Part shown: positions 1-7,971 of the stretch, piece by piece
Layout of the letters: each line of letters starts with the position of its first letter
Position numbering within the stretch: position 1 is the first letter of the stretch
DNA from: JANQPX01 sp965204405
GTDB taxonomy: Bacteria; Pseudomonadota; Alphaproteobacteria; Geminicoccales; Geminicoccaceae
Assembly (NCBI GenBank): GCA_965204405.1
Contig: CBDBEN010000005.1
Coordinates: forward strand, 620,001-684,000
Length of the DNA: 64,000 bases
Reading direction: 5' to 3'
Translations under genes and position numbers: made by a program
Notes under the pieces: generated by a model
The model's database searches: none
What the model saw: the letters and a program-made list of their open reading frames with translations, nothing else
Told to the model about the DNA's origin: nothing

Positions 1-86
1 CGACAGATTGAATCATCTCTGTCTATCAAGATGTTACGTTCAGGCCTGATGTGTTTCTCTTCCAGCAAACAGAGTTGGGAGGGATC

Positions 87-479
87 ATGCCGCGAGCTTA
101 CTCGTTAGATTTACGCGAACGCCTGATCGAGGCTGTCGAAGCCGGCAGTTCGGCACGCGCCGCAGCTCGTCATCTTCAGGTGAGTGCATCGACGGCGGTC
201 AAATGGGTGCAGCGCAAGCGCGAGACCGGCAGCGTCAATGCCAAGCCGATGCATGGTCATCCGCCGGCCAAGCTTTTGCCGCACAAAGATCGTCTTCTGC
301 GGCTGGTGGCCGATGAACCGGATCTGACGCTCAAGCAGATTGGCGAACGCTTGGCGGCGGACGGCATTCACGTCAGCAAGAGCTGCCTGCATACTTTTCT
401 TTGGCGAAACCGCATCCGTTTAAAAAAAGACCGCGCACGCCGCGGAACAGAATCGTCCGGACGTCAGGAGACGGCGTGA
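87..479 (+). CDS. IS630 transposase, N-terminal frame (OrfA)
   Basis: This 130-residue frame holds the DNA-binding half of an IS630 transposase. It opens MPRAYSLDLRERLIEAV and carries helix-turn-helix segments (ARAAARHLQVSASTAVKWVQ) followed by the LTLKQIGERLAADGIHVS helix region typical of the family. The start at 87 is preceded by GGGAGGG; an upstream ATG at 51 has no such site. The frame leaves the family reading phase at the seven-A run at 422-428 and ends at 479. The catalytic half is in another frame downstream, so OrfA alone lacks the DDE residues. Confidence 0.85.
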   Translation: MPRAYSLDLRERLIEAVEAGSSARAAARHLQVSASTAVKWVQRKRETGSVNAKPMHGHPPAKLLPHKDRLLRLVADEPDLTLKQIGERLAADGIHVSKSCLHTFLWRNRIRLKKDRARRGTESSGRQETA

Positions 480-522
480 GGCCTGGCGGCGCGTTCAGCC
501 TTGGATCGACCCGGATCGGCTG

Positions 523-1023
523 GTGTTCCTCGATGAAACTGGCTTCACCACGAAGATGACGAGGCTCTATGGTCGCTGTCCGATCGGCGAACGTCTGGTC
601 AGCCCGGTTCCCCACGGCCACTGGAAAACGCTGACTTTCATTGCCGCCCTTCGGGTCGATGGCATCGACGCGCCCTGGATAATCGATGGTCCCATGGATG
701 GTGTCGCGTTCCTCACCTATCTCCGTCATTGCCTGGCGCCGACGCTCAAGCACGGCGACATCGTGGTCATGGACAATCTGCCCGCCCACAAAGTCGCCGG
801 CGTTCGTGACATTCTCCAAAAAGCCGGCGCCCAACTCTGCTACCTGCCACCCTACTCTCCGGACCTGAACCCGATCGAAAACGCGTTTGCCAAACTCAAA
901 ACCCTGATACGAAGCGCCGCCGCGCGCACCATCGACGGTTTGCAACAACAGATCGGCAAAACGCTCGACACCTTCTCCAAAACCGAGTGTGCAAACTACT
1001 TCAGGCATGCTGGATATGCGTAA
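523..1023 (+). CDS. IS630 transposase, catalytic frame (OrfB)
   Basis: This is the DDE catalytic half. The first acidic residue is in FLDETGF, the second in VVMDNLPAHK and the third in LPPYSPDLNPIENAFAKLK, in the usual order and spacing. The frame is open from 424, where it reads KKTAHAAEQNRPDV, the family sequence expected directly after OrfA; the GTG at 523 is therefore probably not a true start. Joining OrfA to it needs a +1 shift (or loss of one A) at the A7 run at 422-428. This may be programmed slippage or decay. Confidence 0.8.
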   Translation: MFLDETGFTTKMTRLYGRCPIGERLVSPVPHGHWKTLTFIAALRVDGIDAPWIIDGPMDGVAFLTYLRHCLAPTLKHGDIVVMDNLPAHKVAGVRDILQKAGAQLCYLPPYSPDLNPIENAFAKLKTLIRSAAARTIDGLQQQIGKTLDTFSKTECANYFRHAGYA

Positions 1024-1042
1024 ACCTGACCAGGAAATGCTC

Positions 1043-1157
1043 TAGAGCGTTCCCAGTTTTGATTTACGCGGCGCCAGCCCTCTCCCCTGCCAAACCGTCC
1101 GATGTAGTTGATATGCTGGGGCGGGGGGCTGGATCGACCTGTCTTAGAAATGCGCTA
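1043..1157 (+). repeat. Family B element, copy 1 (TA-bounded, MITE-like)
   Basis: It begins TAGAGCGTTCCCAGTTTTGA, passes through an imperfect GC-rich palindrome (CCAGCCCTCTCCCC to GGGGCGGGGGGCTGG) and ends GACCTGTCTTAGAAATGCGCTA. Copies 3 and 5 have the same layout and length. TA at both ends and a tip resembling the adjacent IS630 right end suggest a non-autonomous IS630-type element. Confidence 0.7.
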
Positions 1158-1250
1158 AGTAAAATCATGTTGGCTTGATCTCTCGACACCGGGCCCTTTG
1201 AGCGGTCGTCTTCACCAAACATCAATCTTTCCCCGATAAGCTCTAGGTTT

Positions 1251-1329
1251 CGGTCCATGGAATCCTGGGAATCCGTCCGCCCTTCGGAAAGAAAAGCCGA
1301 GGCTCGGACTCCCAGGGTCGCATGGACCG
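1251..1329. repeat. Family A palindrome, copy 1
   Basis: An approximately 79-bp inverted repeat. The left arm begins CGGTCCATGGAATCCTGGGA and the right arm ends TCCCAGGGTCGCATGGACCG; the arms pair with a few G-U or mismatched steps around a loop near 1285-1295. The flank from about 1197 (GCGGTCGTCTTCACC, then CCCCGATAAGCTC) recurs in front of copy 4, so the repeat unit is longer than the hairpin. Confidence 0.85.
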
Positions 1330-1628
1330 AAAAATCACCCTGCCGCACAATTATAAAGAAAGGATGAATAGATCCCAAAAAAGGGACGGTAGATGGACGA
1401 ACTGACGCCTCTATCACGGGTAATTTGCGGATCGGTCTTTTTGGATCGACCGGGTCTTCTGGACCGTGCAGGTTAAGTTCCCCTATGATGAAGGCGCCAC
1501 GTCGATTGAAATCGATCCGGATCCGAGCAAGCAGCACCGGCCGGTTTCAATCAAATCGAGGTGCTAAACAACACGGATCTCAGGGAGAGCATGGCCCATC
1601 AGTCCATGGCCGTGCTGCAAAAACGCCT

Positions 1629-2843
1629 ATGACGACAACGAACGCATCTTCACCGGTGAGAGCGAAGGCAGATGCCGGCCATTCGGTTCACCTGCAGCAA
1701 TTCACTGTAGCCTACGATTTTCCGGTCCACTTCACGGCGCGCCTGTTCGCGCCGGAGAACTCGGTTCTGGTGGAGACATTAGCCAGGCGGGAACCGGAGA
1801 AGCGCCACCGCTGTTTGGTGTTCATCGACGATGGTGTGCTCAGTGCCCGGCCGTCCCTCAAGGCCGAAATCATGGCCTACGCAGATCATCACGCCGGACG
1901 AATCGATTTGGTTTCGCCGCCGATTCCAGTCCCAGGCGGCGAGCGCATCAAGAACGAGCTGTTCTTCATCGAAGACATCCAGCAGCGCCTGGTGGATCAT
2001 CATATCGATCGCCATTCCTACGTGATCGTGATCGGCGGCGGGGCCGTGCTGGACGCCGTCGGCCTGGTGGCAGCCACGACCCATCGGGGCGTGCGTCTGG
2101 TTCGGGTGCCGACCACGGTGCTGTCGCAGAACGACTCGGGCGTTGGGGTCAAGAATGGCGTCAATCTGCAGGGCGTGAAGAATTTTATCGGCAGCTTCGC
2201 CCCGCCTTTTGCCGTGCTGAACGACAGCGACCTGATCAAGGACCTGCCGTCGCGGGAGAAAATTGCGGGCATGGCCGAGGCGATCAAGGTCGCTCTTATT
2301 CGCGACCATGACTTCTTTATCTGGCTGGAGCAGCATGCCGATGATCTGGTGACCTTCGAACCGGGGGCGATGGCCTATATGATCAGGCGCTGCGCCGAAC
2401 TGCACATGCACCAGATCGGCCATGGTGGCGATCCGTTCGAAACGGGCAGCGCCAGGCCGCTGGACTTCGGCCATTGGTCGGCGCACAAGCTGGAGAGCCT
2501 GACCCACCATCATCTTCGGCATGGCGAAGCTGTGGCCATCGGCATCGCCCTGGATGCCCGCTATTCGGTGCTCGCGGGTCTGCTGGAGGCAGGTGCGGAG
2601 GAACGGATCGTCGGCTTGCTGGAACATTTGGGCTTCAGGCTCTGGCACCCCGCCCTCGAAACCACCGCAAGCGACGGCACGGTCGCGGTGATCAAGGGGC
2701 TTTCCGATTTTCAGGAACATCTTGGCGGTGAGCTGACCGTGACGCTGCTTGAAGCCATCGGCGTCGGCATCGAAGTTCATGAAATCGACGATCGGACGAT
2801 GCTAGAAGCGATAGCCTGGCTGAAATCGCGGGAAGCCGATTGA
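1629..2843 (+). CDS. eboD: EboD, dehydroquinate synthase-like cyclase
   Basis: A member of the 3-dehydroquinate synthase superfamily (404 residues from the ATG at 1629). Visible motifs are the nucleotide-binding GGGAVLDAVGLVAATTHRG near residue 136, RVPTTVLSQNDSGVGVKNG, and the metal-ligand segments GMAEAIKVALI (about 214), DFGHWSAHKLE (about 279) and HGEAVAIGIAL (about 298). I call it EboD rather than AroB because the next gene is a clear EboE; in known ebo clusters the products act in making or moving a metabolite to the periplasm. The reading frame is open further upstream to 1425, and no strong ribosome site decides the start. The stop overlaps the start of eboE by one base, so the two are probably translationally coupled. 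Confidence 0.75.
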   Translation: MTTTNASSPVRAKADAGHSVHLQQFTVAYDFPVHFTARLFAPENSVLVETLARREPEKRHRCLVFIDDGVLSARPSLKAEIMAYADHHAGRIDLVSPPIPVPGGERIKNELFFIEDIQQRLVDHHIDRHSYVIVIGGGAVLDAVGLVAATTHRGVRLVRVPTTVLSQNDSGVGVKNGVNLQGVKNFIGSFAPPFAVLNDSDLIKDLPSREKIAGMAEAIKVALIRDHDFFIWLEQHADDLVTFEPGAMAYMIRRCAELHMHQIGHGGDPFETGSARPLDFGHWSAHKLESLTHHHLRHGEAVAIGIALDARYSVLAGLLEAGAEERIVGLLEHLGFRLWHPALETTASDGTVAVIKGLSDFQEHLGGELTVTLLEAIGVGIEVHEIDDRTMLEAIAWLKSREAD

Positions 2844-4039
2844 TGCGCATCGAAGGCGCTGCCGCAACCAGCCATCTCACCTATTGCACCAACATCCATG
2901 CGGGCGAGACCTGGGACGAGATCTTCGAGCGGTTGAAGCTCAACCTGCACTTGATCAAGAAAGAAGCTGCGCCAAAAACGCCCTTCGGCGTCGGGCTTCG
3001 GCTGTCGGCGATCGCGGCCGAGGCGCTGGCGGATCCGGCCAATCTGGAGGCGTTTCAGGCCTTTCTCGCCGATGGCGGCTATTATGTCTTCACGATCAAC
3101 GGCTTTCCCTATGGCCCTTTTCATGGGCAGCGGGTGAAGGAGCAGGTCTATCAGCCCGACTGGTCGTTCGGCGAACGCTTGATCTACAGCAACCGCATGG
3201 CCGATCTTCTGGCGGTCATTTTGCCGGATGGCATGGACGGCAGCATCAGCACCGTGCCGGGGACGTTCAAGCCGCTCGCCGCCGAGCCGGGGCGGATCGA
3301 GAAGGTCACGGAAAATCTGATCCGCCACGCCGCCCATCTTGTTGACGTGGAGCGCAGTACCGGCCGATTCATAGCGCTCGCCCTGGAGCCGGAGCCCTAT
3401 TGCTTTCTGGAGACGATCGAAGAGACCGTAGGCTATTTCGAGCAGCATCTGTTCGGGCGCGACGCGTGCCAGCGCTTGGCTGATTTTGCCGGGATCGAGA
3501 AGGGGGCGGCGGAAGTTCTCTTGAGACGCCATCTCGGCGTCTGCTACGACGTTTGCCATGCGGCGGTCGAATATGAGGATCCGGCCGGAAGTATCGAAAC
3601 CTTGCGTGCCGCCGGGATCGCGATCCCGAAACTTCAGCTAAGCGCCGCACTCCGCATCCCTGAGGTTCATGCCGAAACCGCAAGTCAGCTCGCGCCGTTC
3701 GATGAGCCCGTCTACCTGCACCAGGCGATCGAGCGGCGGGGTAATGATCTCATCCGTCATCTCGACCTCAACGATGCGCTTGCAGCCCTCGACGAAGCGA
3801 TCGGGCATGAATGGCGGGTCCATTTTCATGTGCCGATATTCCTCGACGAGCTGGAGCATTTTGCCACCACCCAGGATTTCCTCGCCGAGATCCTGGCCCT
3901 CCATCGCACCAACCCGATCTCGGAGCATCTCGAAGTCGAGACCTATACGTGGGACGTGCTGCCCGAACGCTACCGCGGCGTCGACGTGTCGGCCGCCATT
4001 GCCAGGGAGTTGGACTGGGTCCGAAAAAAGCTCGGCTAG
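2843..4039 (+). CDS. eboE: EboE, TIM-barrel metabolite traffic protein
   Basis: A 398-residue protein of the xylose-isomerase-like TIM-barrel superfamily, matching EboE by its opening HLTYCTNIHAGETWDEIF and by GYYVFTINGFPYGPFHG, which I recognise from that family. Other likely active-site stretches are SNRMADLLAVILP, ALEPEPYCFLETIEET, CYDVCHAAVEYEDP and FHVPIFLDELEHFATT, with a late HLEVETYTWDVLP. Its substrate is not known. The start ATG overlaps the eboD stop. The stop codon TAG at 4037-4039 is also the first three bases of a family C repeat, so the repeat inserted exactly at the end of the gene. Confidence 0.8.
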   Translation: MRIEGAAATSHLTYCTNIHAGETWDEIFERLKLNLHLIKKEAAPKTPFGVGLRLSAIAAEALADPANLEAFQAFLADGGYYVFTINGFPYGPFHGQRVKEQVYQPDWSFGERLIYSNRMADLLAVILPDGMDGSISTVPGTFKPLAAEPGRIEKVTENLIRHAAHLVDVERSTGRFIALALEPEPYCFLETIEETVGYFEQHLFGRDACQRLADFAGIEKGAAEVLLRRHLGVCYDVCHAAVEYEDPAGSIETLRAAGIAIPKLQLSAALRIPEVHAETASQLAPFDEPVYLHQAIERRGNDLIRHLDLNDALAALDEAIGHEWRVHFHVPIFLDELEHFATTQDFLAEILALHRTNPISEHLEVETYTWDVLPERYRGVDVSAAIARELDWVRKKLG

Positions 4040-4129
4040 TGGTGTGACCACGTCATTTGGTTCTCGCTTCTATCGCCAAGATTGACGGTATGCGCCCAAG
4101 TTTGGCGGAGTCTCATACCAAACCGCCTA
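4037..4129 (+). repeat. Family C element, copy 1 (right end uncertain)
   Basis: It starts TAGTGGTGTGACCACGTCAT, and its TAG is the eboE stop. Inside is a stretch with CGCCAAGATTGACGGTATGC, which is the inverted form of the CGCATACCGCCGATCTTGGC interior found in other family C copies. The right boundary near the TA at about 4129 is only a weak match to the tip. Confidence 0.6.
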
Positions 4130-4148
4130 GACACTGACCCATCTCGTT

Positions 4149-4203
4149 CCCCCTTCCCAACCACCCGCAGGATCCCGACCATATCGGGTGGTTGGGAAGG
4201 GGG
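4149..4203. repeat. Family B-type GC-rich palindrome
   Basis: A perfect 19-bp inverted repeat: CCCCCTTCCCAACCACCCG at 4149-4167 and its complement at 4185-4203, with a 17-base loop. The CCCAACCACCCG core is the central palindrome of family B copy 5 and of the hairpin at 51707, but the TAGAGCG tips were not found here. Confidence 0.7.
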
Positions 4204-4377
4204 AGCGGGATGGAACAGGTCAAAAGCCAGGCCGGTTGGTATCAGTCAGGACTCGTCTGTCGAAGACACACCACTCGTGTCCTGAATTCGACGTTGGTTC
4301 GACTATTCTCCACTGGCTCTGCCGTCGGAACGGTCGCTCTTCATCTTTTCTTCATGATTGGGCGTCAGGATGACTTT

Positions 4378-4459
4378 CTTGGTCCATGCGATCCTGGGAG
4401 TCTGCCAGCCCGCCAAGAAGAATGGCGAGGCTCCGATTCCGAGGATCGCATGGACCAAG
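4378..4459. repeat. Family A palindrome, copy 2
   Basis: The left arm begins CTTGGTCCATGCGATCCTGG and the right arm ends GAGGATCGCATGGACCAAG. The roughly 70 bases upstream from 4308 (CCACTGGCTCTGCCGTCGGA, then TCTTCATGATTG) are shared with copy 3. It lies between the convergent eboE and eboF-like genes. Confidence 0.85.
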
Positions 4460-4512
4460 TAACTATTGTGACAAAGAAAAATGAAGAAACTATGAAGAAG
4501 CCCGTCTGGTGA

Positions 4513-4570
4513 GCGAGCGCATTCACGGGAGAGGGCTGGCACCGCGTAAACCTCAACCAGAAACGCTCTA
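4513..4570 (-). repeat. Family B element, copy 2 (compact, inverted)
   Basis: Read on the minus strand from the TA at 4569-4570 it begins TAGAGCGTTTCTGGTTGAGG, then TTTACGCGGTGCCAGCCCTC, and soon reaches the other tip (GAATGCGCTC). The central palindrome is absent, giving a unit of about 58 bp, as in copy 4 at 11956. Confidence 0.7.
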
Positions 4571-4580
4571 GCCCACCAGG

Positions 4581-5972
4581 CTACGTGCCAAAGACGTGAT
4601 CGAGCACGAGCTGCTTGAAAGCGGTCGCTTCTATGAGGCCTTCTTCGTCAAGCAGGTCCGGTTCGGACGTGATCACCAGGGGGCCGTGATCGGGATCGTC
4701 GGTGAGGCGGCCATGGGAGCCTTTGACGAGCTGTGTATCCTTGAGCGAGATCACATCCATCAGCGCGCGCTGTCCGAGCTTCCTCTTGGCCAGACGCCAG
4801 CCGGCGGCGAGTTTCGGGTTGGCAAGGGCCGGGTCGAAGAACAGCTCGACCGGGTCGTAGCCGGGCTTTCTATGGATGTCGACCGTGCGGGCAAAGTCGG
4901 GAGCGACCTCGTCGTCCAGCCAATAATAATAGCTGAACCACCGATCCGGCTTGGAAATCGCGACCAGTTCGCCTGAGCGTTCATGGTCGAGCCCGAAGGC
5001 GCGCTTGCCCTCCTCATCCAGGACTTGCTCGACTCCGTCAAGCTGCTCGATCAGCGCTTTAACCTCGCCTAGACGCGCCGCGTCCTGAATATAGACATGG
5101 GCGATCTGGTGGTCGGCGACCGCGAAAGCGGTTGAGGCACCGGCATCCAGGATTTCCCGGCCGAATTCTTCTGGGCGCACGCGGATCAGGCCCGCCTGGC
5201 GAAGGGCGCGGTTGATGTGGACGGCGTCCGTGACCGGTGTGATGCCGTATTCCGAAACCACGATGACGCGGCGGCCTTCTTTTTCCGCTGCCTCGATCAG
5301 CTCGCCGCAGCAGGCATCGACCTCGCGGAGATCCTGCTGCAGGCGGGGATGGTCGAGATCGGGACCGAGGCGCTGCAGATTGTAGTCAAGATGAGGGAGA
5401 TAGGTCAGCGCCAGCGTCGGTTTTCTGGTCTCCATGACGTGCAGGGTCGCCTTGGTGATCCAATCGCTCGATGAAATATCGGCGACGGGCCCCCAGAACG
5501 TAAAGAGCGGAAACTGCCCCAGCTTCTTGTCCAGTTCGTCATGGAGCTCCAGAGGTTCGGCGTAATGATCCGGGATCTTTCGCCCGTCAGCCGGATACAT
5601 CGGGCGCGGCGTAGCGCTCCAGTCCGCCGATGAATACATGTTGTACCACCAGAACATCTTGGCGCAGGTGAAATCCGGATTTTTTTTCTTGCCTGCTTCC
5701 CAGATCTTCTCGCCACCGATCAGCTTGTTGGACTGCCGCCAGAGCCAGACCTCGGCGAGGTCGCGAAAATACCAGCCATTGGCGACGGCGCCATGACCCG
5801 AAGGCATCAGTCCCGTCGCCAAGGTGGACTGCGCCGTGCAGGTCACCGCGGGGGTGACGGTCTTGAGGGGGCGGACACCACCATGATACGCGAGGCGCGC
5901 GAGATGAGGCGTGTGCGTTCCAACCATTACTGGTGCAAGGCCAACAACAAGAATGACGATTACTGGTTGCAT
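4581..5972 (-). CDS. eboF: EboF-like alkaline phosphatase superfamily protein
   Basis: A 463-residue type I phosphodiesterase/nucleotide pyrophosphatase-like protein. The likely nucleophile Thr sits in AVTCTAQSTLATGLMPSGHG (about residue 46); metal-ligand stretches are LTYLPHLDYNLQRLGPD, VVSEYGITPV and KGSHGRL. The N-terminal VILVVGLAP stands where most relatives carry a metal-binding Asp. I assign EboF because this superfamily is the sixth member of known ebo clusters and EboD-EboE lie next door, but here the gene faces them from the other strand across about 540 bp of repeats. A stand-alone phosphodiesterase is the alternative. Confidence 0.65.
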   Translation of the reverse strand: MQPVIVILVVGLAPVMVGTHTPHLARLAYHGGVRPLKTVTPAVTCTAQSTLATGLMPSGHGAVANGWYFRDLAEVWLWRQSNKLIGGEKIWEAGKKKNPDFTCAKMFWWYNMYSSADWSATPRPMYPADGRKIPDHYAEPLELHDELDKKLGQFPLFTFWGPVADISSSDWITKATLHVMETRKPTLALTYLPHLDYNLQRLGPDLDHPRLQQDLREVDACCGELIEAAEKEGRRVIVVSEYGITPVTDAVHINRALRQAGLIRVRPEEFGREILDAGASTAFAVADHQIAHVYIQDAARLGEVKALIEQLDGVEQVLDEEGKRAFGLDHERSGELVAISKPDRWFSYYYWLDDEVAPDFARTVDIHRKPGYDPVELFFDPALANPKLAAGWRLAKRKLGQRALMDVISLKDTQLVKGSHGRLTDDPDHGPLVITSEPDLLDEEGLIEATAFKQLVLDHVFGT

Positions 5973-6177
5973 GATGTTCTTTTTCCATGCTGCCTAAGTT
6001 GTTTCATAGAGTTGATATGACGACATCAGCGCTAAAAACTGCACGACTTCATGGGAAAACACCATGCGTACCCATTGACCTACGTAAGAATGCACATAAT
6101 TTGAAAAAAAAATCGAGCGACCAGCGTTGGTCGTTGATACGAGCCCTCAGGCTCATTCACACTAGGGAGGTTATGAC
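5973..6177. promoter_or_regulatory. Divergent intergenic region
   Basis: A 205-bp, AT-richer spacer between the eboF-like gene (minus) and the dehydrogenase (plus); it should hold both promoters. A GGGAGG ribosome site at 6165-6170 serves the GTG start at 6178. An ATG at 6173 closes at once (ATG ACG TGA) and cannot be the start. No operator is evident. Confidence 0.4.
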
Positions 6178-7473
6178 GTGACGAAGAATTCTGTTCTTGG
6201 CGTAGCGGCTGCGGCATTGTTGGGCGGCACCGTTCTTGCGTCGCCGGCGCTCGCAATCGATGTTGCCCTTGAAGAGGTGGCATCCGGCTTGACGGCACCG
6301 CTTGGCATCGCGCAGCCGGCGGGCGACGATCGCATCTTCATCTTCGAGCAGCCCGGTCTGGTCAAGATCCTGCAGGGAGGCGAGGTGCTCGACGAGCCGT
6401 TTATGGATATCCGCCACCGGATCGTCGATCTCATTCCCGACTTCGATGAGCGTGGTCTGCTCGGCATGGCGTTCCATCCGGACTTCGCCAGCAATGGCAA
6501 GTTCTACGTTGCCTATAGCGGCCATCTCGATCCGCAAGGCGATCTCGGCAAACGCCTCTGGTGGTCCCACACCAACACCGTTTCCGAGTTCACCGTTTCG
6601 GCCGACGACCCGAACAAGGCCAATATGAACAGCGAGCGGATCATCACCGCGATCGACTGGCCGCAGTTCAATCACAATGGCCATTGGATTGGCTTCGGCC
6701 CGGACAACATGCTTTACATCTCCACCGGTGACGGCGGTTACGCGAACGACTGGGGCATCGGCCACAACGTGACCGAGGGCAACGGTCAGGACAATGCCTC
6801 GATGCTCGGCAAGATCCTGCGCGTGAATGTCGACACCGATGACGGCTCGTCCTACAGCATTCCCGACGGCAATATGTTTGCCTCCGAAGATGACGGCTTG
6901 GCCGAGATCTGGGCGTCCGGCTTCCGCAATCCCTGGCGCTGCGGTTTCGATCAGGGCGGCGACAACGCGCTGATCTGCGGCGACGTGCAGCAGAATTCCT
7001 TCGAGGAAATCACGCTTGTCGAAGCTGGCACCAACCACGGTTGGCGTGAGATGGAAGCAACGCACTGCTTCGATTTCGAGCAGCCGAACAACCATCCCGA
7101 GGATTGCGACAAATCCAGCTACGTCATGCCGATCCTCGAATACAACAACTGCAACGTCACCGATGACTGCAAGGGTCTCTCGGTCACCGGCGGCTATGTC
7201 TATCGCGGCGGCCATGCAGACTGGGATGGAGTCTACTTCTTCGGTGACTGGTCCAAGCAGTTCGCGGTTCGAGACGGCCAGCTCTTCGCCGGCAAGAACG
7301 ACGGCGGCAGCTGGACCATGGAAGACGTGAACGTCACCAATATGGACGGCTTCAACAGCTACGTTCTTGCCTTCGGCCAGGACAATGCCGGCGACGTCTA
7401 TGTCATGGCGACCGACACCACCGGACCCAATGGCGGCCTGGACAAGATCTACAGGATTGCGCCGGCTCAGTAA
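6178..7473 (+). CDS. PQQ-type sugar dehydrogenase, exported
   Basis: A 431-residue glucose/sorbosone dehydrogenase-type beta-propeller. A signal peptide is plain (VLGVAAAALLGGTVLASPAL, cut near residue 26). Family motifs include DERGLLGMAFHPDF, ISTGDGGYANDWG, GKILRVNVDTD, EIWASGFRNPWRCGFD and VTGGYVYRGG. Such proteins oxidise aldose sugars or related polyols in the periplasm with bound PQQ and pass electrons to a cytochrome; a c-type cytochrome gene follows 131 bp downstream. Several paired Cys (RCGFD, LICGD, CNVTDDC) suggest disulfides. The substrate cannot be told. The start is GTG with a good GGGAGG site. Confidence 0.75.
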   Translation: MTKNSVLGVAAAALLGGTVLASPALAIDVALEEVASGLTAPLGIAQPAGDDRIFIFEQPGLVKILQGGEVLDEPFMDIRHRIVDLIPDFDERGLLGMAFHPDFASNGKFYVAYSGHLDPQGDLGKRLWWSHTNTVSEFTVSADDPNKANMNSERIITAIDWPQFNHNGHWIGFGPDNMLYISTGDGGYANDWGIGHNVTEGNGQDNASMLGKILRVNVDTDDGSSYSIPDGNMFASEDDGLAEIWASGFRNPWRCGFDQGGDNALICGDVQQNSFEEITLVEAGTNHGWREMEATHCFDFEQPNNHPEDCDKSSYVMPILEYNNCNVTDDCKGLSVTGGYVYRGGHADWDGVYFFGDWSKQFAVRDGQLFAGKNDGGSWTMEDVNVTNMDGFNSYVLAFGQDNAGDVYVMATDTTGPNGGLDKIYRIAPAQ

Positions 7474-7514
7474 GTCCGACCAGACGCTCTGAGTCTCATG
7501 ATTCTCGGAGAAAG

Positions 7515-7547
7515 ATCGAGGCTCCTTCTACGCGAGGGGGCCTCGAT
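7515..7547 (+). terminator. Hairpin after the dehydrogenase gene
   Basis: ATCGAGGC at 7515 pairs with GCCTCGAT ending near 7547, with a partly paired CTCCTTC/GAGGGGG interior. No U-run follows, so it may be a weak or factor-dependent terminator or an mRNA 3' stabiliser before the cytochrome gene. Confidence 0.45.
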
Positions 7548-7604
7548 TGCGTTGAAGAGAGAGAACCAGGCCCAAAGGGGCGAGAGACGATTCAAGGGGG
7601 CTAA

Positions 7605-7964
7605 GTGTTGAGAGCGACGTTCATTCTGACACCGGTCATAGCGCTGATGCTTGCCGTGGCCGTCATGACCCAGAGCACCGCCGTTCTGGCTGATGAGACG
7701 GGGCTGACCGAAGACTTCATGACATCGGATGAGAACATCAAGCTCGGCAAGAAGCTTTTTCAAAAGCGCTGCAAATTCTGCCACGGCAAGGGTGCTTATC
7801 CAGGCAAGGCGCCGAAACTCAAGCCGAAAAAACTGTCATCCGAGCAGGTCTATACGCGGATTACCTATGGCTTTCGCGCGATGCCGGGCTGGGAGCATGA
7901 GTTCGACGACCACGAGCGCATGTCGCTGACTGCCTACATCAAGAGCCCGATTTTTTCGAACTAG
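7605..7964 (+). CDS. Small periplasmic c-type cytochrome
   Basis: A 119-residue class I cytochrome c. It has a signal peptide (FILTPVIALMLAVAVMTQST, cut near residue 29) and one haem site CKFCH in KRCKFCHGKGAYPGKAP, with a likely axial Met in FRAMPGWEHEF. GTG start with GGGGG about six bases upstream. Its place after the dehydrogenase suggests that it accepts electrons from it. It is lysine-rich around the haem, which would suit docking to an acidic partner; the dehydrogenase is Asp/Glu-rich. Confidence 0.85.
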   Translation: MLRATFILTPVIALMLAVAVMTQSTAVLADETGLTEDFMTSDENIKLGKKLFQKRCKFCHGKGAYPGKAPKLKPKKLSSEQVYTRITYGFRAMPGWEHEFDDHERMSLTAYIKSPIFSN

Positions 7965-7971
7965 ACCGGCT

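Larger units (their letters stand above)
1..1044 (+). mobile_element. IS630-family insertion sequence, left end outside or unseen
   Basis: The element carries two overlapping transposase frames of the IS630 (Tc1/mariner-like) type. The right end lies just after the transposase stop at 1021-1023: read inward from the TA at 1043-1044, the terminal sequence starts TAGAGCATTTCC and continues with AGGTTTACGC. No matching inverted copy is visible between 1 and 86, so the left end is probably beyond the window. A family B repeat starts at the same TA, so the two elements abut and share one TA. Confidence 0.8.

Noticed and set aside
4192..4512. Plus-strand frame between eboE and the eboF-like gene
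   Set aside because: It consists of the B-type palindrome and family A repeat sequence; the same words recur at other loci in other phases.
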